From Polynucleobacter sp. 71A-WALBACH (GTDB lineage Bacteria > Pseudomonadota > Gammaproteobacteria > Burkholderiales > Burkholderiaceae), in NCBI RefSeq assembly GCF_018882365.1, contig NZ_JACVOP010000001.1:848449-912448 (forward strand): a stretch of 64,000 bases of DNA. The letters are read 5' to 3'. The translations under genes were made by a program, and so were the position numbers. This document shows, one piece after another, positions 17,131 to 24,600 of this stretch. How positions within the stretch are numbered: the stretch's first letter is position 1; the number at the start of each line of letters is the position of its first letter. The notes below the pieces were generated by a model, which was not told the origin of the DNA, ran no database searches, and saw only the letters and a program-made list of their open reading frames with translations.

Positions 17131-18003
17131 TTGACCATACAGCACAATGCCCTAATTAAGCACTTTTTTGATCCAGAAACTGGGACCTATACCTATGTGG
17201 TCTATGAGGGGGATGCTAGCCCCTGCATCATCATCGACTCGGTACTGAACTATGACCCTAAATCGGGCAGAACTAGCACCAAATCCGCTGATGAGGTGAT
17301 TGCCTTTGTTCAGTCACATCAGCTGCAAGTGAGTTGGATTCTGGAGACTCACGCCCATGCGGATCATTTAACGGCAGCCCCCTATTTACAAAGTCGCCTA
17401 GGCGGCAAGTTAGTGATTGGCGATCACATCACGAAAGTGCAGACAGTCTTTAAGGGAGTTTTCAATCTAGATGATCGATTTCAGGTGGACGGGAAACAGT
17501 TTGATTATTTATTAAAAGAAGGCGAGTCACTCGCTTTTGGAAATCTTTCCTTGAAAGCGCTTTTTGTACCAGGTCATACCCCTGCTTGTATGGCTTATGA
17601 AATCGGAGATGCGATCTTTGTGGGTGATACCTTATTTATGCCAGATGTCGGCACAGCTCGCTGTGATTTTCCAGGTGGCGATGCAAAGATGCTCTATCGC
17701 TCCATCCAAAAGATCTTGTCATACCCTAGCCAGACCAAGCTGTATCTGTGCCATGACTACCCTCCAACTAGCCGGCCTGTCGCTTGTATGAGCACCGTTG
17801 CCGATGAGAAGGCAAATAATATTCATGTGCATGATGGCGTTACTGAAGAGCAGTTTGTACAGATGCGTACCGAACGAGATAAAACCTTAGAGATGCCCGT
17901 GCTAATTTTGCCGTCTATTCAGGTCAATATTCGGGCAGGGCATTTTCCTGAGCCAGATAGTAATGGCGTTGCCTATCTAAAAATTCCTTTAAACACACTC
18001 TGA
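17131..18003 (+). CDS. MBL-fold persulfide dioxygenase-like hydrolase (ETHE1/Blh type)
   Basis: A 290-aa metallo-beta-lactamase-fold protein. The metal motif THAHADHLTA, then VPGHTPACM, GDTLFMPDVGTARCDF and LYLCHDYPP match ETHE1-type persulfide dioxygenases in order and spacing. These mononuclear iron enzymes oxidise glutathione persulfide to sulfite. The start is TTG with GGGAGAA just upstream. A BigR-like repressor gene follows after 13 nt and a TauE sulfite exporter is divergent, consistent with a pathway of persulfide oxidation and sulfite export. The protein is longer than ETHE1 because of a roughly 60-residue C-terminal extension. Confidence 0.8.
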   Translation: MTIQHNALIKHFFDPETGTYTYVVYEGDASPCIIIDSVLNYDPKSGRTSTKSADEVIAFVQSHQLQVSWILETHAHADHLTAAPYLQSRLGGKLVIGDHITKVQTVFKGVFNLDDRFQVDGKQFDYLLKEGESLAFGNLSLKALFVPGHTPACMAYEIGDAIFVGDTLFMPDVGTARCDFPGGDAKMLYRSIQKILSYPSQTKLYLCHDYPPTSRPVACMSTVADEKANNIHVHDGVTEEQFVQMRTERDKTLEMPVLILPSIQVNIRAGHFPEPDSNGVAYLKIPLNTL

Positions 18004-18016
18004 TAGGGGGATAACA

Positions 18017-18334
18017 ATGAATATGCCGATCTCCAAAGCGGAGCTCAAGAAGATGCAGTCATCGGCAGATGATGCCTGCAAGCTAATGAAGGTCTTGTCT
18101 AACCGGGATCGCATGATGCTCTTATGTGAAATTGGACAGGCGGAAAAATGCGTTGGAGAGCTGGAGGCTGCGCTAGATTTACATCAGCCAACCCTCTCTC
18201 AGCAATTGACCGTGTTGCGCAAGGAGAATTTAGTTAAGACCCGTCGAGAGGGTAAGCAAATTTACTACTCTCTATCAAGCCAGATTGCCGTATCCGTCAT
18301 GAGTTTGCTCTACAAGCATTACTGCAAGAAGTAA
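18017..18334 (+). CDS. bigR: ArsR-family sulfide/persulfide-responsive regulator (BigR/SqrR-like)
   Basis: A 105-aa winged-helix repressor: ACKLMKVLSNRDRMMLLCEI, a recognition helix in LHQPTLSQQLTVLRKEN, and a wing in VKTRREGKQIYYSL. Cys37 and Cys103 are 66 residues apart, the same spacing as the redox pair of BigR (Cys42 and Cys108 in the Xylella protein), placing it with the persulfide sensors rather than the metal-sensing ArsR proteins. Extra cysteines are at 21 and 45. The Shine-Dalgarno is AGGGGG. It probably represses its own operon and the divergent TauE gene through the palindrome at 17081-17112. Confidence 0.8.
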   Translation: MNMPISKAELKKMQSSADDACKLMKVLSNRDRMMLLCEIGQAEKCVGELEAALDLHQPTLSQQLTVLRKENLVKTRREGKQIYYSLSSQIAVSVMSLLYKHYCKK

Positions 18335-18374
18335 GAGTAATAAATCATTTAATCGTTTTTAAAGGGAGTTCAAT

Positions 18375-18584
18375 ATGAAATGTAACGTCGGTGGTATCGA
18401 TCGTATTTTAAGAATCTCAGTAGGTATTGTGCTGGTCGCGCTTGCAGCTAACGGTATCGTGGGCTGGTGGGGTTGGCTCGGACTACTTCCTTTGGCTACT
18501 GGTATTTTCCGTTTCTGCCCAGCCTACCCATTGTTAGGAGTGAGTTCTTGCGGGACATCTGCTGGCGATTCTTGCTGTAAGTAA
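18375..18584 (+). CDS. DUF2892 (YgaP-like) small membrane protein
   Basis: A 69-aa protein with two helices. The start MKCNVGGIDRILRISVGI and the middle WWGWLGLLPLATGIFRFCPAYPLLG are hallmarks of DUF2892, the membrane domain found in YgaP and in many sulfide-detoxification operons. It ends in a cysteine-rich tail (SSCGTSAGDSCCK). A good Shine-Dalgarno (GGGAG) precedes the ATG. The neighbours suggest a role with sulfane sulfur, but the function of the domain is not established. Confidence 0.85.
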   Translation: MKCNVGGIDRILRISVGIVLVALAANGIVGWWGWLGLLPLATGIFRFCPAYPLLGVSSCGTSAGDSCCK

Positions 18585-18602
18585 GTCTTTTTCAGCATCA
18601 TC

Positions 18603-18636
18603 AAGGCGTATTGAGAAAAGTCACTCGATGCGCCTT
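18603..18636. terminator. Terminator-like hairpin between convergent operons
   Basis: AAGGCGTATTGAG can pair with CTCGATGCGCCTT over 13 positions including two G-U pairs, around an AAAAGTCA loop. The U-run after it is weak. It separates the sulfide operon from the end of the flavin operon on the other strand. Confidence 0.6.
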
Positions 18637-18644
18637 ATTACCAT

Positions 18645-19070
18645 CTAAGGCAGTGGCTTTTTAACATAAACACCATGCAGTAAAAAGATGGCAAAGAATG
18701 CCAGGCCAATTACCCAGTGTGTTGTGATGACTGTATCTCGAATTTCTTCAGGGCCGTAATACAACAAGGCGCCCGATATTAATAAGGTAGTTAAAAAAGC
18801 CAACTGGCCCAGTCCACTCCATAACTTTCTTTTGGATTTCAGGCCCGCTTTAATGTGAAAAGGTAAGACTGAGCCTAAAGCCATCGTAGCTATCATGGCG
18901 GCAACCCCATGCCACATCAAAATCGAGTGGGCGCCCAGCACAGTGCGTTCAATATGAAATTCATGGCCGAGTAAGTAGGCTGTACCAGTAAGAGAGCAGC
19001 TCAACATGCCAGTTAGGACGAAAGGTCTTTGCCATGCCGGCATCTTACCGAGGCGACTAGTATTTTTCAT
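18645..19070 (-). CDS. Four-helix membrane protein, possible cytochrome b-type partner of the flavin operon
   Basis: A 141-aa protein with four predicted helices. Histidines sit in or near membrane segments (His48 and His54 in the second, His118 and His132 in the last), a pattern compatible with b-type heme ligands; heme binding is an inference. The start codon overlaps the ApbE stop (ATGA), so the gene is translationally coupled to flavin transferase and FMN-protein genes. A membrane electron carrier feeding a periplasmic flavoprotein is the natural reading. No specific family is recognised with confidence. Confidence 0.7.
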   Translation of the reverse strand: MKNTSRLGKMPAWQRPFVLTGMLSCSLTGTAYLLGHEFHIERTVLGAHSILMWHGVAAMIATMALGSVLPFHIKAGLKSKRKLWSGLGQLAFLTTLLISGALLYYGPEEIRDTVITTHWVIGLAFFAIFLLHGVYVKKPLP

Positions 19071-19894
19071 ATGGTGGGGGTGTTAGGGATTCTGATTGCT
19101 TGGGCAGAAAAATGCTTCAAGCAGGGGTGGTGGATATTTTTGGTGATGCTGATCACCTTGGTTAAGGCATCTGCATAGACGCATTCATTTGCAATGACTG
19201 AGTAAGACTCTTCAAACTCAATATGCTCATGATTAAGAGGATTTATTAAATAACTTTGCGAATTGGCATCGCGCTTTGCAAAGTAGAGGCTGCTAGTTGC
19301 AATCGCACCCGTCTGCATGCTACCAATCTGGATAAGTTCATGGGGATTAAATGGATTACGAATTTGAATATCTTGTGCGCGATCTCCAAAGACTCGTATA
19401 TCGCCACCTGCATTGACTGATCCAACGCTAATCTTATGAGCTTGTAGAATTTCAATGGCCTTATCAACTGCATACCCTTTAGCGATGCCACCAAGATCAA
19501 GACAGAGTGGTAGCTGAGAGCGAACCAGATTTTCTTCAATAAAGTCTAGATCTTCAATGCCTCCGAATGAGTGATCGCCTAGACTGAAATGATTAGGCAG
19601 AAGTCCCGCTTCTACTAAGCGATGCCCAACTCCGCAATTAAATACCCCTTGAGACTGAAGATAAATCTCCTTGGAGATGGCAAGTACTCTAGCGGTCCAG
19701 GGATGAATACAAACTGGCTCTAGATAAGATCTGGCATTAATTTGGGAAAGCTCACTATCTGGATGATGAAAACCCATTAAAGACTGCACTTTTTCAATAG
19801 CCAAAAAGGCCTCGCTCAGAGCCTGAGAAGATTGCGCATCATCCTCAATCATGATTTCTACGAAGGTGCCTAAGAGCGGTTTGCAGCGAATCAT
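19067..19894 (-). CDS. apbE: FAD:protein FMN transferase (ApbE)
   Basis: A 275-aa ApbE-family protein. It has the start MIRCKPLLGTFVEIMIEDD, the central LDLGGIAKGYAVDKAIEIL and SVNAGGDIRVFGD, and a C-terminal ADALTKVISI segment. ApbE attaches FMN covalently to Thr/Ser in target proteins such as NqrC, RnfG and other FMN_bind proteins. The target here is very likely the FMN_bind protein encoded immediately upstream, whose stop overlaps this ATG. No obvious signal peptide is visible at this start, unlike many periplasmic ApbE proteins; an upstream start would intrude further into the neighbour. Confidence 0.88.
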   Translation of the reverse strand: MIRCKPLLGTFVEIMIEDDAQSSQALSEAFLAIEKVQSLMGFHHPDSELSQINARSYLEPVCIHPWTARVLAISKEIYLQSQGVFNCGVGHRLVEAGLLPNHFSLGDHSFGGIEDLDFIEENLVRSQLPLCLDLGGIAKGYAVDKAIEILQAHKISVGSVNAGGDIRVFGDRAQDIQIRNPFNPHELIQIGSMQTGAIATSSLYFAKRDANSQSYLINPLNHEHIEFEESYSVIANECVYADALTKVISITKNIHHPCLKHFSAQAIRIPNTPTI

Positions 19895-20445
19895 TTTGCT
19901 TTTAGGGCTAAGGCCTGATTTTTCAAGGTAATGTCGTATAAGACTGCAACGCGCTTTACACCGTCGGTGAGATGCTTGCAGGAGAGGGTTGCCCCACCAA
20001 TATTCTGAATATCTTGGTTGAGCTTGATTGGATCAGCCGCTGTCTTACCGATGAACTGGTTTCGCCACTGAACTTCACCTACTTCATAACCATAGGACTC
20101 TACATAGTCTAGGATCTCGATTCCAGTTACTGCGCCTGATGGACTCAGTGCAACAGCATAGGTAATCATTTCGTGTTTACCAACTACCTCATCTACGATG
20201 AACCAACTTCCATCGGCCGCTTTCCAAATTCGGTCTCCTTGAAAAGGATGGCGAATGCTAGAAGCGGAGCGCATTTTGTCTTGTAGTTCATCGGTGATGA
20301 TGATGGGATTTTTAGTAAGTGATTTATTGGGTATGAGTATCTTTTGAGCTTGTTCAACTGATACATAAATCTTGGCATGCGCCACTATTGGTGTCGTGAC
20401 TGCGGTTAGACCAATGATGAATAGGGGGTTGGGTTTCCAATACAT
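19891..20445 (-). CDS. FMN-binding domain protein (NqrC/RnfG-like, periplasmic)
   Basis: A 184-aa protein with a signal peptide (about residues 1-24, ending VAHAKIYVS) and a C-terminal FMN_bind domain. The flavinylation motif is read as NIGGATLS, with Thr153 in the place of the FMN-bearing Thr of the usual SGAT/TGAT motif; the residue three before Thr is Gly rather than Ser or Thr. Upstream segments VALSPSGAVTGIEILDYVESYG and WRNQFIGKTAADPI are typical of the fold. The protein should sit in the periplasm and carry electrons on covalent FMN added by the adjacent ApbE. Confidence 0.82.
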   Translation of the reverse strand: MYWKPNPLFIIGLTAVTTPIVAHAKIYVSVEQAQKILIPNKSLTKNPIIITDELQDKMRSASSIRHPFQGDRIWKAADGSWFIVDEVVGKHEMITYAVALSPSGAVTGIEILDYVESYGYEVGEVQWRNQFIGKTAADPIKLNQDIQNIGGATLSCKHLTDGVKRVAVLYDITLKNQALALKAK

Positions 20446-20480
20446 AGCTTGAATTCGTTGGCTTAAGTAGGTTGTATAAA

Positions 20481-20660
20481 TTAATTAGCTAGCAGCGCAT
20501 TAGCCTGAGAGCAAAGCTCATCAAGCTCTTGATTGCTTTCGTTTAGCTGAGCTAAGGCCTCGAACATCATCAAGGCCCGTTCTCTCGCAGTTACACAGTG
20601 GGTGGACTGAAATTTAATCAGGTAAATGAGTGCTGCCATTAATAAATTTTGCTTTTCCAT
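20481..20660 (-). CDS. Small hypothetical protein (59 aa) inside the Fur-linked flavin operon
   Basis: An ATG at 20660 preceded by AAGGAAACC opens a 59-codon frame that starts MEKQNLLMAALIYLIKFQS and ends in an acidic helical stretch (NESNQELDELCSQANAL). It lies 33 nt after the outer-membrane protein stop and 35 nt before the FMN-binding protein start, so it fits neatly in the operon. There is a short hydrophobic N-terminal segment and two cysteines (positions 22 and 50). No family is recognised. Confidence 0.6.
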   Translation of the reverse strand: MEKQNLLMAALIYLIKFQSTHCVTARERALMMFEALAQLNESNQELDELCSQANALLAN

Positions 20661-20693
20661 GGTTTCCTTAAAATGAAGACTGCGAGAGATTGT

Positions 20694-21608
20694 TTAGTTA
20701 AGTGGGAAACCGACTTTAACGATGAATTCATTGACTGAGTGGCTATCCCAAACGCGGGCATTGGAGCACTCCGCGGTTCCATCACCCATGCAGGTATTGC
20801 CCTTAAGCTGATAGCGCCAAGCTCCAGTGACCCACCAATTTTTTTCTGCATAGTGCAAATTGGGACCAACAAAAGTTGCCCTTTGTACTTGATTTTGTAG
20901 GTTGTAGCTAGAGTAGTCATTGTGAAAGCGAGCTTCAACACCACCTGACCACTTGGGCGCAAATCGATAGCTTGCTCCCACTAAGAAATCGAGCATTGAC
21001 TCTGGGACATTGCCATTGCCGACAAACTTCAATTGCTCATTTGCCACAACTACGTTTCCAGCCAAAACTAACTTGTCATCTATGAAGTTAGATTGCAGTA
21101 GTAAACGTGCCTCTATCTCATTCTTATTCTTACCAATGGTTGGCTCTAAATAGAGTCCCACGCCTACTGGAGAGGTAACTGGATTGGTTATTCGGTAAAT
21201 TGCCTCCAGTGACCCGCCTTCAATGCCACTCTTTCTGTAAGGTGAGGCTGGATTATGTGATTCCGGGACAGGTTGTCCTCCTGTGCATGAGGGGCTATCG
21301 CCACATGCCTCTGGGTTGGTGTAATTTTGATTTGCGTTGACGTAATAGGCATTGAGATAGCCGGCCAACTGAAAATCGTTAGTTACTCCATATTCCAGCT
21401 CAGAACGAGAGAACCAGGCGTTATATGACCCTGCAGCTTGCTGCTTATTCAGTTGTAAGCGCTGTTCAAACTCTAGCTTTCCTTTTGGCTGGAGATCTAG
21501 GGTGTAGATCCAACCAAATGCACCTTCACCCGCATTGGCGAAAGAGAAGTGTAGGGCTGTAGCCAGCAGGGCGGCAAACAGGGCTATTCGTTTGATAGTC
21601 AGTTTCAT
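20694..21608 (-). CDS. Outer-membrane beta-barrel-like protein (DUF6662-like)
   Basis: A 304-aa protein with a signal peptide (MKLTIKRIALFAALLATALH onward, cleaved after SFANA). The mature part begins GEGAFGWIYTLDLQPKGKLE and shows the alternating strand pattern of a barrel (KLEFEQRLQLNKQ, AWFSRSELEYGVTNDFQLAG, ATFVGPNLHYAEKNWWVTG). I believe it belongs to the DUF6662 group of uncharacterised outer-membrane proteins. It is the first gene after overlapping Fur-box-like sequences, so it may be an iron-related outer-membrane component. Confidence 0.72.
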   Translation of the reverse strand: MKLTIKRIALFAALLATALHFSFANAGEGAFGWIYTLDLQPKGKLEFEQRLQLNKQQAAGSYNAWFSRSELEYGVTNDFQLAGYLNAYYVNANQNYTNPEACGDSPSCTGGQPVPESHNPASPYRKSGIEGGSLEAIYRITNPVTSPVGVGLYLEPTIGKNKNEIEARLLLQSNFIDDKLVLAGNVVVANEQLKFVGNGNVPESMLDFLVGASYRFAPKWSGGVEARFHNDYSSYNLQNQVQRATFVGPNLHYAEKNWWVTGAWRYQLKGNTCMGDGTAECSNARVWDSHSVNEFIVKVGFPLN

Positions 21609-21639
21609 TGTGATTGTGGGTTGGTTGATAAAAGTAATT

Positions 21640-21688
21640 GATAATGATTCTCAATATACAGCAAATGAGAATTATTCTCAATTGAGAA
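21640..21688 (-). promoter_or_regulatory. Cluster of Fur-box-like operators
   Basis: Three overlapping elements lie upstream of the flavin operon. The stretch 21640-21658 matches the 19-bp Fur consensus at 15 positions. 21666-21680 is a perfect 7-1-7 inverted repeat (TGAGAAT-T-ATTCTCA), two changes from the Fur 7-1-7 model. 21675-21688 (TTCTCAATTGAGAA) is a third perfect palindrome sharing a half-site with it. The nearest start codon is that of the outer-membrane protein at 21608; the DUF3820 gene is divergent at 21757. Confidence 0.78.
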
Positions 21689-21756
21689 AATGACCACATT
21701 TCTTTTGGTGTTGAGATTTACCCAGAGGGCTTGCTGAGCTTGTAAGATCCATAGTT

Positions 21757-21999
21757 ATGGATTCGGAAGCCTTGGTGAAGCTGGTCACAATGAAGATGCC
21801 TTATGGCAAGCATGCCGGTCGCGCGCTTGCGGACTTGCCGGGTAATTATTTGGCGTGGTTTGCTCGTGAAGGATTTCCTAAGGGCGAGCTTGGTCAGCTT
21901 CTGGAGTTAATGCACACCCTAGATCACAATGGTTTGCGCGGCCTATTGGCGCCCATTCAGCGCGCCCATGGAGTTCCTGCTCGTACGCGCGAATACTAG
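21757..21999 (+). CDS. DUF3820 family protein
   Basis: An 80-aa protein with the DUF3820 core: TMKMPYGKHAGRALADLPG, then YLAWFAREGFPKGELGQLL. The family is small, widespread in proteobacteria and linked by annotation, not by mechanism, to quorum-controlled factors. It diverges from the Fur-controlled operon and could share the regulatory region. It is convergent with the nuclease gene, two bases apart. Confidence 0.82.
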   Translation: MDSEALVKLVTMKMPYGKHAGRALADLPGNYLAWFAREGFPKGELGQLLELMHTLDHNGLRGLLAPIQRAHGVPARTREY

Positions 22000-22001
22000 G
22001 T

Positions 22002-23021
22002 TTATTTAGAGCGCACTATCGCTGTCACGCGATTCCGCTCGTAACTCACATTAGGTGAATCTGGTGGACTGCTTTGGGAAAGGGTGACCTGCATTGAGCT
22101 TTGCGCTTGAATCTCTTGCGCTAGGTTTTGAGCCAATTTGAGATTGCGGTCATATTGAATCTCGATACTAGCTACTCTTCCCGCCTTAATATTGGAGATG
22201 ATTGCTGCCACCTTCTCAGGTGAGTATTGATCAAAAAACACGGGATACCAAGCGCCTATTAATTGCCTTGGCTCAGTTGCACCCTTTTCAACGGGTTTGC
22301 TGAGCTTACTTTCGCCGATATCTGTAGGTAAGCGAAAGTCGATGCCAGTTTTCTGAACTAGTTCTGCGTAAGAGATCGGTGGGCTCATTTGTGCATCATC
22401 GGTGTTCTCAACCCAATAAGCCCAGGCCAGGTTTTTATTAGGGTCATAGATCAGCTTATAGAGATGGCTCGGAATGGTGACCCTACTTTTGCCAATGCTG
22501 CCCGCATGACCAACTGATCCAGTAAAGACATAGACGTCGCCCTGAGCGCGCTTGATATACATCCTAGTGGGCTCTTCAACCCGTTTTGCCCAGATACCCT
22601 GATTGTTTTGCCTGGCCTGCGGCATCATATTTGCCAGGGAGAATGACTGTGCCATGCCCCGTTCGCGGGTCATATCGCCAGCCGGTACGTTGTGCCCACG
22701 GTCATACCCACTGCCGCGATAGTCTGTCAGGAGAGCCCGCTCATTCCAAGGTAGTCTGGCTTCTTCATAAAACTGATTGGTGCGACGAGGATGGGGCGCT
22801 TGAAGTTGCTCGCCATTTAATCGTTCAACTGTATAGATCGGTTTTTTATCTGAAGGTGAGTAGTAGATCGCGAAATCATCAAAGCAAAGATCCCGCCCCA
22901 GCTGAGTTGTACTGGGGACTTGCTGGGCTGGGAATAGATCTTTGCATTGATCAAAGAAAGCAAAGGCACTCGACGCCAGCCAGAGGGTACTTAATAGGAG
23001 TAGCTTAGCCAGTGATTTCAT
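22002..23021 (-). CDS. Secreted DNA/RNA non-specific endonuclease (NucA/NucG-like) with C-terminal extension
   Basis: A 339-aa protein with a signal peptide (residues 1 to about 21). The nuclease core covers roughly residues 45-250 with the catalytic motif YDRGHNVPAGDM, where the His is the general base, and FSLANMMPQARQNNQGIW supplies the metal-binding Asn. Such beta-beta-alpha-metal enzymes cut DNA and RNA outside the cytoplasm for nutrition or biofilm turnover. About 90 extra residues follow the nuclease domain, ending YERNRVTAIVRSK; I do not recognise that part. Confidence 0.85.
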   Translation of the reverse strand: MKSLAKLLLLSTLWLASSAFAFFDQCKDLFPAQQVPSTTQLGRDLCFDDFAIYYSPSDKKPIYTVERLNGEQLQAPHPRRTNQFYEEARLPWNERALLTDYRGSGYDRGHNVPAGDMTRERGMAQSFSLANMMPQARQNNQGIWAKRVEEPTRMYIKRAQGDVYVFTGSVGHAGSIGKSRVTIPSHLYKLIYDPNKNLAWAYWVENTDDAQMSPPISYAELVQKTGIDFRLPTDIGESKLSKPVEKGATEPRQLIGAWYPVFFDQYSPEKVAAIISNIKAGRVASIEIQYDRNLKLAQNLAQEIQAQSSMQVTLSQSSPPDSPNVSYERNRVTAIVRSK

Positions 23022-23540
23022 TGGGTGTCAGTGTAATGAGTGGCACCCAGTGAAAGTAAAATTTTTGCTCTTTTTGGGTAAGTGAGTTAGCTCTAGAGCT
23101 AGTACTTATCAGGGTTTTAGAGTCTTTTACTGATTTCTTATATTGCATCATCAAGCACAAATAGCATTGGAGTTAGGGTTGGTAGCGTTACTTGAAATAA
23201 CACTACCAGTAGAAAATCTAGCAACACAAAATACTAGATGTATGGGTTGAGGACTCCTTGTGAAGTTCAAAAAAGGTAAAAAAGTTGGATTTTGAGCACT
23301 TTTTTATTATATGAAATAAGTCCTCACTAACTTCTTTAAGTTATTGAAATTAAAGGGAAAAATATCAAAACTGGGGGAATACCTAGGGATCATCCTTATT
23401 TCAAGACCTATAAGTTATGGAAATCCAGTTCTTTATTCTTGACTTGATATAAGAACCTTCTTAGGATGACCCATGTTTATTACTTATTGCATCGCAACAT
23501 AAATCTGAACTTTGATTTTTGGTGTGCCGCAAGACCATGA
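23022..23540. other. Long intergenic region without a recognisable gene
   Basis: About 520 nt between the divergent nuclease and transglycosylase genes, AT-rich and with no credible reading frame. A hairpin is present at 23180-23208: GGTAG-C-GTTA pairs with TAAC-A-CTACC around CTTGAAA. GGGATCATCCTTA near 23387 and TAGGATGACCC near 23463 form a distant imperfect inverted repeat. A small RNA or a long leader is possible but not shown. Confidence 0.5.
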
Positions 23541-24524
23541 ATGATTAAATGTTTTTCTGCCAATTCGAGTGACTTACAACTAGCGCCAGCCACAACGGCG
23601 AGCGCGAAAGAGTTGTTAGCCCATGCTCTATCTCCAGTGTACCGGGTGATGAATGGTTTATTGATCGTGACAGTTTTCATGATCGTGGGACTCTGGCTTT
23701 CCGGCAATGGAACTCAAGCAGGTGCATTTGATTTAGCTCGCATCTTAGTTCCAGATGAAGCGCGGCATATAGTTTGGCAAAACGGTTTTGGAATGCTCGA
23801 TCAGTATCAAGAGGAGACTCCAAAGGCGCAGGCTGATAAGGAGATCGCTAATGTGATCTACGGAAAAGCTTCGAACAGTCCTCATAGTGGCTTAACTAGC
23901 GCCAAGCAGCAAACTGTCGCCCTCTTGATGCCTTCGGTAGCCCATGCCCAGGTCAAGCCGATTTCACACTTGTCGGATCGCATCCCAACCTCAAAAATTG
24001 ACCCTCAAGCGCTCGATTCGAAGTTGATGGTGTCTATTCAGAACCAACGGGCTGTTGCTGACTTCTTCGAGAAAAAATACAACTTGGATCGTGCCAAGAT
24101 TGAAGAATACGTCTCCAATACTGTGTTGATCGCGAAAGAGGTCAACATTGACCCCGTCTTGTTGTTGGCTGTGATTTCAGTAGAGTCAAACTTTAATCCA
24201 CTGACCAAAAGTCATGCTGGCGCTGAAGGTTTGATGCAGGTGATGACTGCTATCCATAAAGATAAATATGCTTTGTACGGTGGCACTACAGATGCTGTTA
24301 AGCCTGAAGTGAACATTCGGGTAGGTGCTTATATTCTGAAATACCTGATTGCCACTAGTGGCTCATTGCGCAATGGCTTGAAATATTATGTGGGCGCTGC
24401 AAACGCTGAAAACGATGGTGGCTATACCGATAAGGTGATGGCGGAAAGAAATCGTTTGATTGGTTTGTGTCAGCCAGCGACGCAAAATAAATTAACCCTG
24501 AATGGTAAAGATTTGCGTTCGTAA
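23541..24524 (+). CDS. Lytic transglycosylase with SLT domain
   Basis: A 327-aa protein. A single N-terminal membrane anchor (MNGLLIVTVFMIVGLWLSG, about residues 37-55) is followed by a long linker and a C-terminal SLT domain. The catalytic Glu is in LAVISVESNFNPLTKSHAGA, followed by GLMQVM and later YYVGAANAENDGGYTDKVM. It would cleave peptidoglycan glycan strands in the periplasm, in wall remodelling or envelope assembly. The gene follows the 520-nt non-coding region and ends in a strong terminator. Confidence 0.88.
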   Translation: MIKCFSANSSDLQLAPATTASAKELLAHALSPVYRVMNGLLIVTVFMIVGLWLSGNGTQAGAFDLARILVPDEARHIVWQNGFGMLDQYQEETPKAQADKEIANVIYGKASNSPHSGLTSAKQQTVALLMPSVAHAQVKPISHLSDRIPTSKIDPQALDSKLMVSIQNQRAVADFFEKKYNLDRAKIEEYVSNTVLIAKEVNIDPVLLLAVISVESNFNPLTKSHAGAEGLMQVMTAIHKDKYALYGGTTDAVKPEVNIRVGAYILKYLIATSGSLRNGLKYYVGAANAENDGGYTDKVMAERNRLIGLCQPATQNKLTLNGKDLRS

Positions 24525-24550
24525 GATCTGCAGCAGTACTCTGGGAAAAA

Positions 24551-24578
24551 TAAAGGCCACTCATTGAGTGGCCTTATT
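24551..24578. terminator. Bidirectional intrinsic terminator
   Basis: AAGGCCACTC and GAGTGGCCTT form a ten-pair stem with an ATT loop, between the convergent transglycosylase and FKBP genes. Confidence 0.85.
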
Positions 24579-24600
24579 GCTTGCAGATGGAGCTACGGAA

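Noticed and set aside
20639-20962. 107-aa frame on the minus strand within the outer-membrane protein gene
   Set aside because: It is a different frame of the barrel gene, without a ribosome binding site, and it conflicts with the better-supported 59-aa gene.
23480-23707. 75-aa minus-strand frame opposite the transglycosylase start
   Set aside because: It lies antisense to the membrane anchor of the transglycosylase and has no start signal or similarity.
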